Shown here one piece after another: positions 11,157-21,889 of a DNA stretch of 64,000 bases. A model generated the notes under the pieces. It ran no database searches. It was not told where the DNA came from and saw only the letters and a list, made by a program, of their open reading frames with translations. Origin of the DNA: Neoscytalidium dimidiatum. Taxonomy: Eukaryota > Ascomycota > Dothideomycetes > Botryosphaeriales > Botryosphaeriaceae. Location of the stretch: NCBI GenBank assembly GCA_037367355.1, contig CM074705.1:310001-374000 (forward strand). Reading direction: 5' to 3'. How positions within the stretch are numbered: the first letter of the stretch is position 1; the number at the start of each line of letters is the position of its first letter. The position numbers and the translations under genes are program-made.

Positions 11157-12032
11157 ATGACCCCCTATTTCGAATTCTCCACCAGCACCACCTCCTCCTG
11201 CATTTGGACTAACGCCGACGGTCGCCATCTACATGGACAAACTTACCGCAAAGAGACCGAGAGCACCCCTGCCGGCACAACTGTCCGCACCATAACGCAG
11301 CGGCACGGCGAGCCTCGAGTCGAGGACGTGAGACATTACGATCCATATGGCCGAGAGCTGCGGGAAGGTATACCGCAAGGAGCAAAGGGCGGGGACAAGC
11401 GGCGGGAGCTGCGGGTGGCGCCATCACTGCGGAGGGTGGAGAGGGAGGTTCCCAGCAAGAGCGCCGAAGGAGGAGATCGGCGCGGTGGCGCGAGAGCTAC
11501 ACGTGAGCAGGTGCGTGGAAGCGGTTCCGCAGTGGACGGCGGCGGATGCTGTGGACATGGGCATGGGAAGAACGACCGCGCCTCAGGCCGTGGTCTTCCT
11601 GCAGGGCGCAACGAGCGTGGCGGCGAAGATCGCTGCGGGAGCGGCCACGGCCATCCCGAACTCGATCGCCCCGGCCTCGAGCATGCCTGCCGTGAGGATT
11701 GCGCGCATGAGCACTCTGGGCAGGGCTGTTGCGACCAGGATCGTTCCCGCCACGACCGTTGCGATCACCATCACCACCGCCATGCATCGCCGGCCCTGCC
11801 CCACAGGACGGCGGCGACGCCGGAGAGCGGGCCACCAGCACCGCGCCAGCCCGCTGAATCCGCTGATATCGGAGATGATTGGCCCGCGGACGTCTACTTC
11901 CGTAAAGAGAAGTCCGACAAGGACCGACGGCGGCGGAAACAGTCATTCTTGAATTGTGCTCAGAACCGCCTGCGGAAGTGCGCGAAAGGGCACGGCAGCG
12001 GCGATTCCTGCGGCTGCGGTCACGATCGCTGA
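11157..12032 (+). CDS. Hypothetical protein with His/Cys-rich tail
   Basis: A single-exon frame of 291 residues from the ATG at 11157. The start resembles a common uncharacterised ascomycete protein type (STSTTSSCIWTNADGRHLHG, then GTTVRTITQRHGEP and RHYDPYGREL), which fixes the reading frame. From about residue 125 it carries clusters of Cys and His: GGCCGHGHGKN, EDRCGSGHGHPE, EDCAHEHSGQGCC, DHHHHRH, CGCGHDR. These look able to bind metal, but no named zinc fold fits. The rest is charged and disordered. A competing open frame inside it (11347-11952) is less likely because it lacks the family-like start. Confidence 0.6.
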   Translation: MTPYFEFSTSTTSSCIWTNADGRHLHGQTYRKETESTPAGTTVRTITQRHGEPRVEDVRHYDPYGRELREGIPQGAKGGDKRRELRVAPSLRRVEREVPSKSAEGGDRRGGARATREQVRGSGSAVDGGGCCGHGHGKNDRASGRGLPAGRNERGGEDRCGSGHGHPELDRPGLEHACREDCAHEHSGQGCCDQDRSRHDRCDHHHHRHASPALPHRTAATPESGPPAPRQPAESADIGDDWPADVYFRKEKSDKDRRRRKQSFLNCAQNRLRKCAKGHGSGDSCGCGHDR

Positions 12033-12804
12033 GCATCTTGGGTTCCAATCAACTGCAAGTCTTCACTCATTCAATTGCCTTAGCCCCCTCATTACACTGC
12101 CCTGGCATTAAGCCAAACCGCCATGAACCCCCGGCCCCCTCCCTGTAATATCGAATAGACCCCCATGAACCCCCCCTTCACCCACGGTAGACGAGTGTTA
12201 CAGGCCTTGGAAGAAACGTCGGACATGAGCGTGCTCCTTCCATTCTCCCTCAGCAGTATGACTAGTCCAACAATACGTGCACTCATGCATTGAAACTGAA
12301 CGTCTCCCATTTCACACATGTCTATTTACCTACCCGTGCTCCGACCCAATGAAACCAGGTGCTGCATGAAAGCATACGCGTCATCAGCGTGTCAGGGGGA
12401 AGACGCCCTCGTTGACATAAACACTGCTGCTCTCAGCTCAGAAACGGACCGTCAACCCCCGACACCGCGTGCGTACGCACAACCACGAACAGCAAAACCC
12501 CAAGTCGTGCAGAAAAGTTAGGTATCCTAAAGAGAGCCGCCAGAGCCCAAAGAGAAGATTGGACAACGAAGGAGATACGCAAGCCAAGAATGAAAGAGAG
12601 AAAAAAGATAGACAAGAAAAAAAAATAGAAAAGGAAGGGCACACGTTCCCAATGATGGTTATATGTGATATCCAATCTCTAAAAAAGAAACAGCGGAACC
12701 AATCCCACCCACTCGCCAAAATGCTCCCAGCACCCTCGCCGATAGAAAAAAAAAAAAAAAAGTCCAAGCACAGTAAACACAGTCACCATCACCAATATCA
12801 CACA
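12033..12804. other. Spacer between convergent genes
   Basis: It contains the 3' ends of two converging genes. CATGAACCCCC occurs twice (about 12122 and 12165), with A-rich tracts near 12600-12770. No gene was recognised. Confidence 0.5.
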
Positions 12805-15800
12805 TCAACCAACCAGCCCCCTCTCCGGCGCAATCCCCAACCCGATCCTCCCCACCGTCGCCGCCGATGGCGGCTGTTCCTCCGTCGCGCTCGGCAACGG
12901 TCCGCCACCGATGCTCGACCCCTCCCTCCCGCCACCAGCACCCCCCCTCCCCATCTCCCTGATCCTGCGCCCCTCCATCAAACCTCTCAGCCCCCTCTTC
13001 TGCAGCCCGACGACGGCGCTGATCTCGCCGGCCCAGACCTCGCGTTCGCCGGGCCCACCGCCCGCCACGCTGCCAATCTCCGACTGGCTGGTTTCCGTGC
13101 TGGCGCTGCGCACGCTCTGCTCGTCGTCGGCGACGGACGCCGACGAGGACGAGACGTCGGTGTTGAGGCGCAGCTGCTTGAGGTGGTCGTCGACGCCCGA
13201 GTCGGCGGCGCCGCCCTGGGCGACGCTGCCGGTGCGCTGGGTGGATGCGAAGCTGGACGCCAGGCTGGCCGAGGAAGCCGACGTGTGGAGGGCGCTGCCG
13301 TGGCCGTCGGAGCGCTCGGATTGCGCCTTCGCGAGGGTCTCGGCGGAAGGCAGGCCCGCGGTCGTGCCGTTGAAGAAGGTTACGGCGTCGCCACCGCCGG
13401 CGGCCATGGCGGCGGCGTTGAAGATGGCGGCGGTGTTGCGGCCGTCGAGGCGGAGGTGCAGGCGTTCGATGACGGCTTCGAGGAGGCCATCGATGCGGTA
13501 GGGGCGGGCGAGTTGGAGGAGAGAGCAGAGGATCTGTGGGGTGCAGAGAGTTGAGTTTGGCGGGGGGAGGGAAGACGTGTAGAGGTAGTGCGCCAGAGCC
13601 TGTAGGGTGAGGTGAGTGTGTGGAAGATAGAGGGTGCGTGGACGAGATGTTGGATTTGGGTTATCCGCATTTGGAGGATCAAACGGTGTGATAGTCGACG
13701 CGCTTCCAATGGTCGGCGTGACAGTAAGAGTAGTGCTGGTGGTCCTGATGCTCGGTGTGATAGTAATACTTGAGTTGCGCCATGCGTGAGAGCCTCCTGA
13801 AGGTCTTAGCGTGGCAGCATCTGAGGAACTCGGATCCGAAGCAAACGCTCCTTCTCGTAATAATTGGTTGAAATAAGGTCCCCATCGTTTCGCCACAAGG
13901 TGCGAGTTTACAGGAATACGCTCGCCGCCGATAGCCAGAAATTCCATGTCGGCGAGTTCTCGTAGGCCTAGAGCCATTGATCCCAACTCTTCGGCAGCGG
14001 GCGAGAGTGACCGCCCTCCACTCGCCAAGTCTGATGGATTCACCATCATTCCGGGCGAGCTTACGGACATATATCCAGATGTGGGAGATGTACGTCGGGG
14101 GTTGTCGTACAATCCAAATGCTTCCAACTCAACCATGCAGATGTTCGAAAAGTTGATCCTCCTGTGATTGTAATCTTCAACCAAGCTCCTCTTGCGATTT
14201 CCCAGAATGACAAAAGTGTTACGTCTGTTCCACAGTACGCCACGGTTCCAGCTTCCCTGGCTGAAAATGCTCCCTCCGGCGTCGATCCGGCTCCACGTAA
14301 GATTCCGTAAATCCAACGCCCACAGAGCGTATTCTTGCTTGGATGAAGTTAAGAAGGTGCCGCTCACGACAAAGTGGTTTGCGATGACACCGCCATTAGG
14401 AAATCGAAGACCCGGAGGTGAAAACGTGCCGTTCATAGGTTTCTCCGTAAGGGATCCGTCAGGCAGTCTGATCTGGAGTTCCAGCTTGACATCCAAGAAG
14501 TTATAGTTCGAGTAGATTAGCATCGAAGATCCACTTTGGGGATTCTCCGGATCTTGGTCGTCCGACGGAGCTTCGCCTTTCCTTCCGCCAGCTCCGATCG
14601 CCGATGCAGGCATTGTTGTAAGCGGTGCAACCACACTCCGATATGCACCACAGCTCCGGCCCAGCGTATTTGTTGCAGTCCACTTGAGACTACGCAAGTT
14701 GAAGACGCTAATTTGTTCAATGTAGTGATTCGCACTATCCTGCCCACCAACAACCACCATTTCGGCGCCACCGGCCCCGTCCAGGTCGATACCGATGCTG
14801 CCGGAATTTGGTTGGTTCGCCGAGGCAGGGTTGTGCTGGATAGCGGAAAGAGTGGCGCCAGTCGAAGCAAATACAGCTGAGGAAGGGAGGATTGCGGCGC
14901 AGTGTGCGTAGCGACCCTGCGGAGAATCGGAGGTATCAATCTTCATCCACATTCGCGTGTTCACGTCGTAGATGTGAATGTCAGACATGACAACCACCTC
15001 CGGTTGGTTGTCTTGCGAATTGGCCTGGTTTGGAGCGGCTGGCTGGCCGTTAGGAAGAACGGCCGGGGACATACCGCCATAGCAGACAAGTTTGGTGTCA
15101 CCTAGCGCACAGACACTGTGAAAATACCGAGGCGGCGGAATGTCGCCCTGGGTTTGTAATTTCGTCCAGTGCCTGCGGACAAGGTCCAGCTCATAGAGGT
15201 CGTTTGTGAGCTGCGGCCGTGTTCTCGATAGTCTCCGTCCTCCAAACACGTAAAGCTTGTCGCCGAGAATGGTAGTGGTCGCACCTACAAGTGGATGGGG
15301 CTCCCGACCAGTTGTCCTGTGAACGTTGCAGACCAGGCCGGACAGCCCAGAAGTGGACTGTGACGGAGTTCCGAGGCCGGCAGTCATCATGGATGGAGTT
15401 CCTGCCGACAGACCCGGCGTTCTTGCTGCTGAAGAAGGGCCGGCATCTTCCTCCCTTCCCATTTTCGATAGGCTAGTCGTGCTACCGTTCACACTTCGAG
15501 TGAGGAAGGCGCTGGAGTTGTTTCGAAACGGCTGATCCGGAAATGGTTGCGACGGGGAAGGTTGAGATGTATTGGGGTCCATGGTGTTGGATCCACCGGT
15601 ATTCAGAGGCTGCTTGGAGGGAATCCGCAAGGGAGAAATGGCTTCACCCTTTGCCGAGCCTTGGGATAGTGGGGAGAGACAATCACTCGGGGTTTGAAGA
15701 GGAGATTCGGGTAGAGTTTGAACCGGCTGCGCCCAGGAGGGGATCACGATAGCAACATGCCTCGGCTTGGACTGGACGGGATCTGCAGATGGCTTTCGAC

Positions 15801-16212
15801 CTGGTAAGGGAAGATCCGGGACTGAGCTTGAGGGGAATTTCGTCGGCGGGCCTTCGAGAGATTTGCGCGGGCTGTCGGGGAGCTCTATGGGAACATAACG
15901 GGGGATGACGATCGGAATGTGCTTCGGGCGGGCGACTGGACCAGCAGAGACCGGAGAAGGGCAAGACGGCTGCCAAGGCGGGTTAAAAGTTCCAGATGAT
16001 TCGGAGTTGCTGCGGCCAGCTGAGGACTGGGAGCTTGCAGACGGCTTGCGCTCTCTCTGGCCCGGGTGCTGTTGAGAGTGCGGCGACCTGGGAGACTGCG
16101 GCCTTTTCCAAGGCAGAAAAGGCTGAGAGTTAGAAGTCGGAGAAGGTCCCACGGGCGGATCCTTGGAATAGCCGAACACTCCTAGGGGAATCATGGTCAG
16201 CGCGGTGATCAA
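12805..16212 (-). CDS. Kelch-repeat/BTB protein, MDS3/PMD1 (Ral2)-like
   Basis: An uninterrupted frame of 1135 residues. A Pro/Ser-rich N-terminus (to ~300) is followed by kelch-type beta-propeller repeats (~305-650): TTTILGDKLYVFGGRRLSR, YFHSVCALGDTKLVCYGG, RYAHCAAIL, EMVVVGGQD. A BTB/POZ-type region comes next (~750-930: DMEFLAIGGERIPVNSHLVA, LTLQALAHYLYTSSLPPP, LLQLARPYRIDGLLEAVIE), then a Ser/Gly-rich tail. This order matches yeast Mds3/Pmd1, negative regulators of sporulation in TOR/nutrient signalling, and S. pombe Ral2, which acts in Ras1 signalling. It therefore probably scaffolds nutrient or Ras signalling in the cytoplasm (inference). The start may be Met7 (MIPLGVFGYSK) rather than Met1, and an upstream exon is possible. 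Confidence 0.85.
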   Translation of the reverse strand: MITALTMIPLGVFGYSKDPPVGPSPTSNSQPFLPWKRPQSPRSPHSQQHPGQRERKPSASSQSSAGRSNSESSGTFNPPWQPSCPSPVSAGPVARPKHIPIVIPRYVPIELPDSPRKSLEGPPTKFPSSSVPDLPLPGRKPSADPVQSKPRHVAIVIPSWAQPVQTLPESPLQTPSDCLSPLSQGSAKGEAISPLRIPSKQPLNTGGSNTMDPNTSQPSPSQPFPDQPFRNNSSAFLTRSVNGSTTSLSKMGREEDAGPSSAARTPGLSAGTPSMMTAGLGTPSQSTSGLSGLVCNVHRTTGREPHPLVGATTTILGDKLYVFGGRRLSRTRPQLTNDLYELDLVRRHWTKLQTQGDIPPPRYFHSVCALGDTKLVCYGGMSPAVLPNGQPAAPNQANSQDNQPEVVVMSDIHIYDVNTRMWMKIDTSDSPQGRYAHCAAILPSSAVFASTGATLSAIQHNPASANQPNSGSIGIDLDGAGGAEMVVVGGQDSANHYIEQISVFNLRSLKWTATNTLGRSCGAYRSVVAPLTTMPASAIGAGGRKGEAPSDDQDPENPQSGSSMLIYSNYNFLDVKLELQIRLPDGSLTEKPMNGTFSPPGLRFPNGGVIANHFVVSGTFLTSSKQEYALWALDLRNLTWSRIDAGGSIFSQGSWNRGVLWNRRNTFVILGNRKRSLVEDYNHRRINFSNICMVELEAFGLYDNPRRTSPTSGYMSVSSPGMMVNPSDLASGGRSLSPAAEELGSMALGLRELADMEFLAIGGERIPVNSHLVAKRWGPYFNQLLREGAFASDPSSSDAATLRPSGGSHAWRNSSITITPSIRTTSTTLTVTPTIGSASTITPFDPPNADNPNPTSRPRTLYLPHTHLTLQALAHYLYTSSLPPPNSTLCTPQILCSLLQLARPYRIDGLLEAVIERLHLRLDGRNTAAIFNAAAMAAGGGDAVTFFNGTTAGLPSAETLAKAQSERSDGHGSALHTSASSASLASSFASTQRTGSVAQGGAADSGVDDHLKQLRLNTDVSSSSASVADDEQSVRSASTETSQSEIGSVAGGGPGEREVWAGEISAVVGLQKRGLRGLMEGRRIREMGRGGAGGGREGSSIGGGPLPSATEEQPPSAATVGRIGLGIAPERGLVG

Positions 16213-17464
16213 CCCTCAGAGGCCAGGTTTTGGTAGAAGGCGAAGAGGGATATAGGGATATCCAGCGAAGGGGGGGCAGGCCGCGGTCCGCTCGACGAGG
16301 GCGGCGCGGCCACGGGCGACCCGTGGTATGGGCCTCATAAAAGGCAACATAACAGTCTCAACGCACTGTTAGGTCATTTGAGCTGCGGTGAACTGGGTCT
16401 CGGCCAGCAGCAGCGTGATCTTGCGTCAAACGGGAGTGCAGCGGGAGCGCACTTGACATGGGCGCTTGCGGGCTGTGTGACTGGCGCCTGGTGCCGAGGG
16501 CTGTCTTAGACAAATTTGGCGAGCGCATGGGCGGCGGTATGCAGGCCCGCAGAGATGGTTGAGATTTTGGGCCTTCGCATAGGTGCGGCATGGGGGGGTC
16601 GGGCAGGTTGCATGGAACACAAGGAGGCGCCTTACCTAAGGGCTGGAGGCAGCGCGCGTTGGCAGCCGCGGGGGAGCAGGGCTGGGCCGGTGGTACTGGG
16701 CGGGCTGGAGGCGCTCGCGGGGGACAGCAGAGGCTGGAGGGCTGGGGGCTTGAGGGGTGGGGGGGAAAGAGGTCTGCCTGGGAGCCGGAGGTGAGTCTCG
16801 ACGGAGCGCACGGGAGGGTCGCGGCTGTGGTTCGTTTGGGCGGAGGGCCCTGCAAATCGCGAGCCAAGCCCCAAGCCCGGGCGAGCTAGCGTGCGGCCCA
16901 TGTGCATGCAAGGAGCGCCACCGCCCGCAGCGTGCCTGCACGTCAACAAAGCCAAAAAGCCAGTGCGGCCGTCCTGCTGCGCTGCCACCAGGCTGCTCGA
17001 CGCTCGCAACAGCCGTCCGCCGTCGCACCGCCGCGTTCAGCAGCGTGGCCGCCATGGCCCGCTGCAAGGCCGTTGACGTTGGCGCGCCGCAGCACCCTCC
17101 ATCTCCGCGGCCCAAGCCCGCCAAACGCCAAACGCCGACAGCCCAACCTCTTCAGCTGCATACGTACACGTTCACCCGAGACAGCGATCGGCGCAGTCCG
17201 CCGCCCCGGTCACCGCGCGCACTCGACGCCGCGCACCCTCACACGCACGCATAGGCACAAGACGCAGGTACTCATTTCTATTGTTTGCATTCATCTTGCA
17301 TTCGTCTCGTAGGGTATCTGGCGGCGCCCCAGGGTCGCCCGGCCGCCGCCTGCTCATCTAAAATCATGAAACACTGCCCCTCCCGGCTTTTTGTCTCAGC
17401 CCTATGCCGCCTTCCGCACAGCGCTGGCCACCCACCTTCAATTTTCCAACCACACGCCCGCCGC
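16213..17464. other. GC-rich promoter/leader region
   Basis: About 1.25 kb lies between the kelch-BTB start and the peroxiredoxin stop, both on the minus strand. Several long open frames on both strands reflect high GC content. None has domains, and I reject them as genes. It probably holds the kelch-BTB promoter and the peroxiredoxin 3' UTR. Confidence 0.5.
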
Positions 17465-18216
17465 TTAGACGTTCGCGCTGGTCTGCTCCTTGGGGAGAGG
17501 AGTGAACCTGAGGTACGGCTTGACGATCTTCAGGTTGGGGTAGATCTTCTGGGCATCCTCGGTCTTGACCGACGGGTGCACGATGACGTCGTCGCCAGGG
17601 ACCCAGTTGATCGGAGTGGTGACCTTGTTCTTGTCGCCAGTCTGGAGCGAGTCGATGATGCGGAGCACCTCGGCGCTGTTGCGGCCGGTCGAGGCAGGGT
17701 AGGAGAGGATGGTGCGGATGACCTTCTTGGGGTCGATGATGAAGACAGAGCGGATGGTGAAGGCAATGCCCTTGGAGTCGACGTTGGTGGTGTCCTGGTG
17801 GTCGAGCCTGTCACGCTGTCAGCCAATTATCCCCGCGCTACCCCGCAGACGCCAGCCGTGACCCACATGTCGTAGAGGTAGGCGACCTTGCGCTCCTTGT
17901 CGCCAATGATGGGGAAGGTGAGGTTGCTGCCGGTGACCTCGTTGATGTCGGAGATCCAGCCGCCGTGGCTCTCGATGGTGTTGGCCGAGAGGCCAATCAG
18001 CTTGACGCCACGCTTCTGGAACTCGGGCTCGAGCTTGGCGAAAGCGCCGAGCTCGGTGGTGCAGACGGGAGTGTAGTCCTCGGGGTGCGAGAAGAGGACG
18101 ACCCAGTTGTCGCCGATGAACTCGTGGAAGTCAATGGGGCCCTGGGTGGTGTCGGCCTTGAAGTTGGGGGCAATGCTGCCCAGGCGGAGAGGCTCAGCGC
18201 GCTGTTCGGCGGACAT
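17465..18216 (-). CDS. 1-Cys peroxiredoxin (Prx6 family)
   Basis: Two exons, 18216-17867 and 17807-17465, with intron 17866-17808 (59 nt); 230 residues. The thioredoxin-fold AhpC/TSA domain has the peroxidatic site PEDYTPVCTTE with Cys52, the family Thr49, and the later Arg in FTIRSVFIIDP. No other cysteine remains in the spliced protein, so it is a 1-Cys enzyme. The C-terminal 1-Cys Prx domain is present (INWVPGDDVIVHP, YPNLKIVKPYLRFTP). It reduces H2O2 and lipid or alkyl hydroperoxides, with an external thiol or glutathione as resolving partner. No clear mitochondrial presequence precedes MSAEQRAEPLRLGS, so a cytosolic location is likely. The start is the first Met that begins the conserved domain. 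Confidence 0.95.
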
Positions 18217-20039
18217 TGTGATGGGCCTGTCGAGGCGTGCGTCAGCGGCGTAGATGCAATTGACAGCTTTGATGAGGAACTCACAATTGGGAGATTGGGG
18301 AATTGGGGAATTGGAGGAGCAGGGCAGAGGCAGCGATGGTGGATGAAAAGGCTGAGGGTGTTCAGGCTCCAAAAGTTTGGAGAGCGGGGTATTTGTATGC
18401 GGGCTCGGCGGCGGGGCACACCTTGAGGGTGGTATGATGCGAAAAATTGGATGAATAATGCCATCCACAAGGCTCTCCACTACTGCATGTGGAAAGGTTG
18501 GGATTGCGTGCTCGAGAGCTTTCTTTCTGCCGGGCTGGACGTAGGCCAATGGCGGGCCCGGGGCGGGCTACCGCCTTCGAGCAGCACTGCGCCACTGGAG
18601 GGCTAAGGCTTGGTAGAGACGAGCGGGCAAGATCAGCAATCGCGCAAATGTGCTTGGAAATTTTGTGAGCGCCCGCCGGCGGGCGTGATTCCCGATAAGA
18701 TAGCTGCGCGGCCGTGTAGCTAATTGAGTGAGTGGTGCTGCCTGCGATCTCGGACACCCGCAGACGACAGACGACATGGTGTTCTGCTGCTGGGTGAGTA
18801 AGCGGCCGCGTTGTGACATGCTTACGAGCGAGCCGCCAGCATTCTTTACTCCACACGTGCCCCAACTTTTCACCCCCCGAATACCCCAATTCCCGTCCAG
18901 CGCCAGCTTTCGCCGCCGACCAATCAAACAATGCCATTTTCCGAATGCAGCCCGAGAGCCGGGAAACACGGGCGCAGCCCTCTGTCTTCTAACAAATCAT
19001 CAGCTGCTGTCGAACGCCTCCCCCGCTGTATTTTCGCCGTGCAGATGACTGCTTTCACCCTGTTGTGAGCATGAGCGCCCCGTCCCGCCGGATGTTTGCA
19101 TCGCCAGGAAAAGCGCTTTTTTCTTCTGGCGCGAAAGAGCTTCATTACCGTACTCTCGGCACGCCCTCGACATCGATTCCCGGAGAAATGCGCCAGGACG
19201 ATCGCAGTTCGGTCGGTAGCAGTCGTGCACGTGCAGGAGAGGGTGTGCTGAGAGACTTTGTACCTGCGCCATGACTTTTCTCCTTCTAGAACACCATCTG
19301 CCTGAACCCTAACCCGACGCAACCAGGCACAGCTGTGACTGCTGCCTTGAGCTCAACTCACAAGCTGAAGCGATTGGAGCGAGCTTGATGGTAACGTTGG
19401 TTGCCTCATGTTGATCAATACGATGCCGAGACAACGTTCGCGCCCGCCTCGATGCTCCGCGCCCGGGAATAAGCTCTATTGTATGTAGCCATGACTCTAT
19501 CCACCGGTGCAGCCGCACGTGCGTAAAGTCCGCGCGCCCTATGTTGCGGAGGGTCCAGCATGCAAGAGTGTCCGTTCTGTTCCTGCTTAGATCGGGGTTT
19601 GGAGACGGGATGGAGTTGCCGCTTGGAGCTTTGCCTCCTCAGCTGCTCCAGCTGCCGGGAATGCCGTCATGGAGCGGCTAGGGCGAACCGCGTCCTCGGC
19701 TGGCTGTCGCCTGGATGCCTGGTTGCGGTCCACGAGTCGACCGTCGGGGCAGTTGGAGCAGCAGATCAACTCCGCCCTACACACACATGGGAGCAAGGAA
19801 CCTATTCCCAGACCGCTACCCGCTGTCCGTTACCCGCTACCGCTGCGCCGCCTGTACATCTCCGCTCGGTGAGTCTTTTCCCTTCCGTCCTACCTTACGC
19901 ACATGGCTTCTGCGTTGTATTTGAGTCACTCCCCTCCTCGCCCTCCCTCAGTCTCGGCCCCTCTTCCTTAAGCTTCCTCTTCCACCCTTAATTTTGCGTT
20001 GTTGCGTCCTCTTGATCCTACGGCGTTCTCCCCGCAGCA
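18217..20039. other. 1.8-kb divergent promoter region
   Basis: This lies between the peroxiredoxin (minus) and the MFS transporter (plus). Short direct repeats of GGGGAATTG occur near 18290-18315. CT-rich leader sequence precedes 20040. No supported gene. Confidence 0.5.
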
Positions 20040-21889
20040 ATGGCGAACTCCGAGATCGAGTTTCCTCGTTCGTCATCATCCGTCCTAGACGCCGGAAATG
20101 CCACGGGAATAAGCGACCCCGTCTCTTCGGATGCAGAAAAGGACTTTGACAAGTCGTCGAGAAGAACCACCTTGGACCGGCCGCCAGAACAACCCATAAT
20201 ATGGCACTACCTCACCTTCGAAACCGACCTACCGCATCCCTCAAACCTGCAGCCACCTTACGAAGGCGCACCTCCACCTCCGGAATGTCCGAGTCTCAAG
20301 CAGTACGGTGACCCCTTCGACTGGTCGCCTAAGCACAAATCCATCATCCTGTGGCTGTCATGCCTGGCCACGGCCATGGCTGCGTTCACAGCAGGCTCGT
20401 ATAGCCCTGGCTCCGCTCAGATGGCAGATGAATGGCACGTGAGCCGCGTTGCAATCCTCGTAGGCATTACCATCTTCACTTGTGGCTTCGCCGTCGCTCC
20501 CATGGCCTTAGCACCCTTCTCCGAGATTAACGGTCGGAAACCAGTCTTCCTGGCCTGCGGTATACTCTTCTCCATATGCCAGCTTTGCTGTGCTCTCACA
20601 CGCAGCTACGGCGGGATGCTTATTTCTCGCTTCCTTGCTGGCGTTGGTAGGTGCATCCCTGTCAAGCAGGGGCTCAGGATCGGCTGCTGGATGAGAACCT
20701 CCAGGCTTTAGTGATGCGTTTGCTAATATGGTATAGGTGGGAGCACCTTCTCGACCATGGTTGGTGGTGTTGTCAGCGACATCTACCACGCCGCAGATCG
20801 TAACACTCCGATGGCTATGTTCTCCGGCGCCGCGTTATTTGGGACAGGGCTCGGTCCATTGACTTGTGGATGGGTTGCAGAATACACAACATGGAGGTGG
20901 ATATTCTATATCCAGACCATAGTAGACGGCGTTCTCGTTGGCATCGTGTGCATCTGCTTCAAGGAGACTCGTGGGAGTGTTCTCCTGAGTAGGAAGGCAA
21001 AAGCATTGAACCAGTGGTATGAAGCTCGCGAGGCAGCCGGCTATTATAACTTCGACATGCCGTCTGAGTCAGAGTCGCAAAAGAAAGTCCCGCAGCGCAT
21101 CCGATGGAAAGTTAAATCAGACGAAGAGCGCGCTAGTTTGATGACCATGATTAGCATCTCACTCTACCGACCTTTCCACCTCCTGCTTACCGAACCGGTC
21201 GTGTTCTTCTTTTCGCTCTGGGTTTCGTTTAGCTGGGCAATCCTTTACCTGACCCTCGGAGCAATACCTCTAGTCTTCGAGACTCGGCACCACATGTCAC
21301 TTGGACAAGCGAACTCTATCTTCGCTGTCATGGTCGTCTTCGCCATCCTGGCAACCCTGCTGAGCATATATCAGGAGAACTGGGCTCGTCGAAGGGGAAA
21401 ACTGGATGGCAACCCTGAAGGTCGTCTCTACTTCGCCTGCATTGAGAGTGCACTTATGCCCATTGGCTTGTTCATGTTTGGTTGGACTTCAGCCAGTTCC
21501 ATCCACTGGATTGTCCCTACTATTGCCATCGGCTTCGCCACTGTTGGCATCTTCTCCATCTGTACGTATCTAAATCGCCCCTCCTCTCTTCCCTTTCAAG
21601 CATTGTACTAATCCGGACCTCAGATCTGGCCACCTTCAATTATCTCGCAGACGTCTACCACCGCTATGCCAGCTCTGCACTCGCCGCACAATCGTTCTGC
21701 CGCAACATGCTCGGCGGCGCCTTCCCGCTTATCACCACGCAAATGTACCGCAAGTTGACATACGGCGGTGCGTCCAGTCTGCTCGGCGGCATTGGAGCCG
21801 TTTTGACCATCGTGCCCTGGGTCCTCGTCCTTTACGGGCCGCAGATTCGCAGGAGAAGCAAGTTCGCAAGCGAGATCATGAAGAACTGA
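20040..21889 (+). CDS. MFS multidrug/H+ antiporter-type transporter (DHA1-like)
   Basis: Three exons; introns 20647-20736 (with TGCTAATAT branch site) and 21562-21623; 565 residues. A ~105-residue hydrophilic N-terminus contains the fungal DHA1 lead-in (DPFDWSPKHKSIILWLSCLA), followed by twelve hydrophobic helices. The loop after helix 2 has FSEINGRKPVF, the motif-A equivalent of drug:proton antiporters. Motif C-like Gly/Pro spacing is seen in GTGLGPLTCGWVAEYTTWRW. The central loop is charged (RIRWKVKSDEERASL). It is expected in the plasma membrane exporting small molecules; the substrate is unknown, and no biosynthetic cluster surrounds it. The ATG at 20040 directly precedes the conserved N-terminal region. 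Confidence 0.93.

Noticed and set aside
11347..11952. Alternative 201-residue frame inside the His/Cys-rich gene
   Set aside because: It would discard the family-like N-terminus. The 11157 frame is continuous from a good ATG.
16516..17312. Several long frames on both strands between kelch-BTB and peroxiredoxin
   Set aside because: All overlap one another in GC-rich sequence, with no domains or codon consistency.
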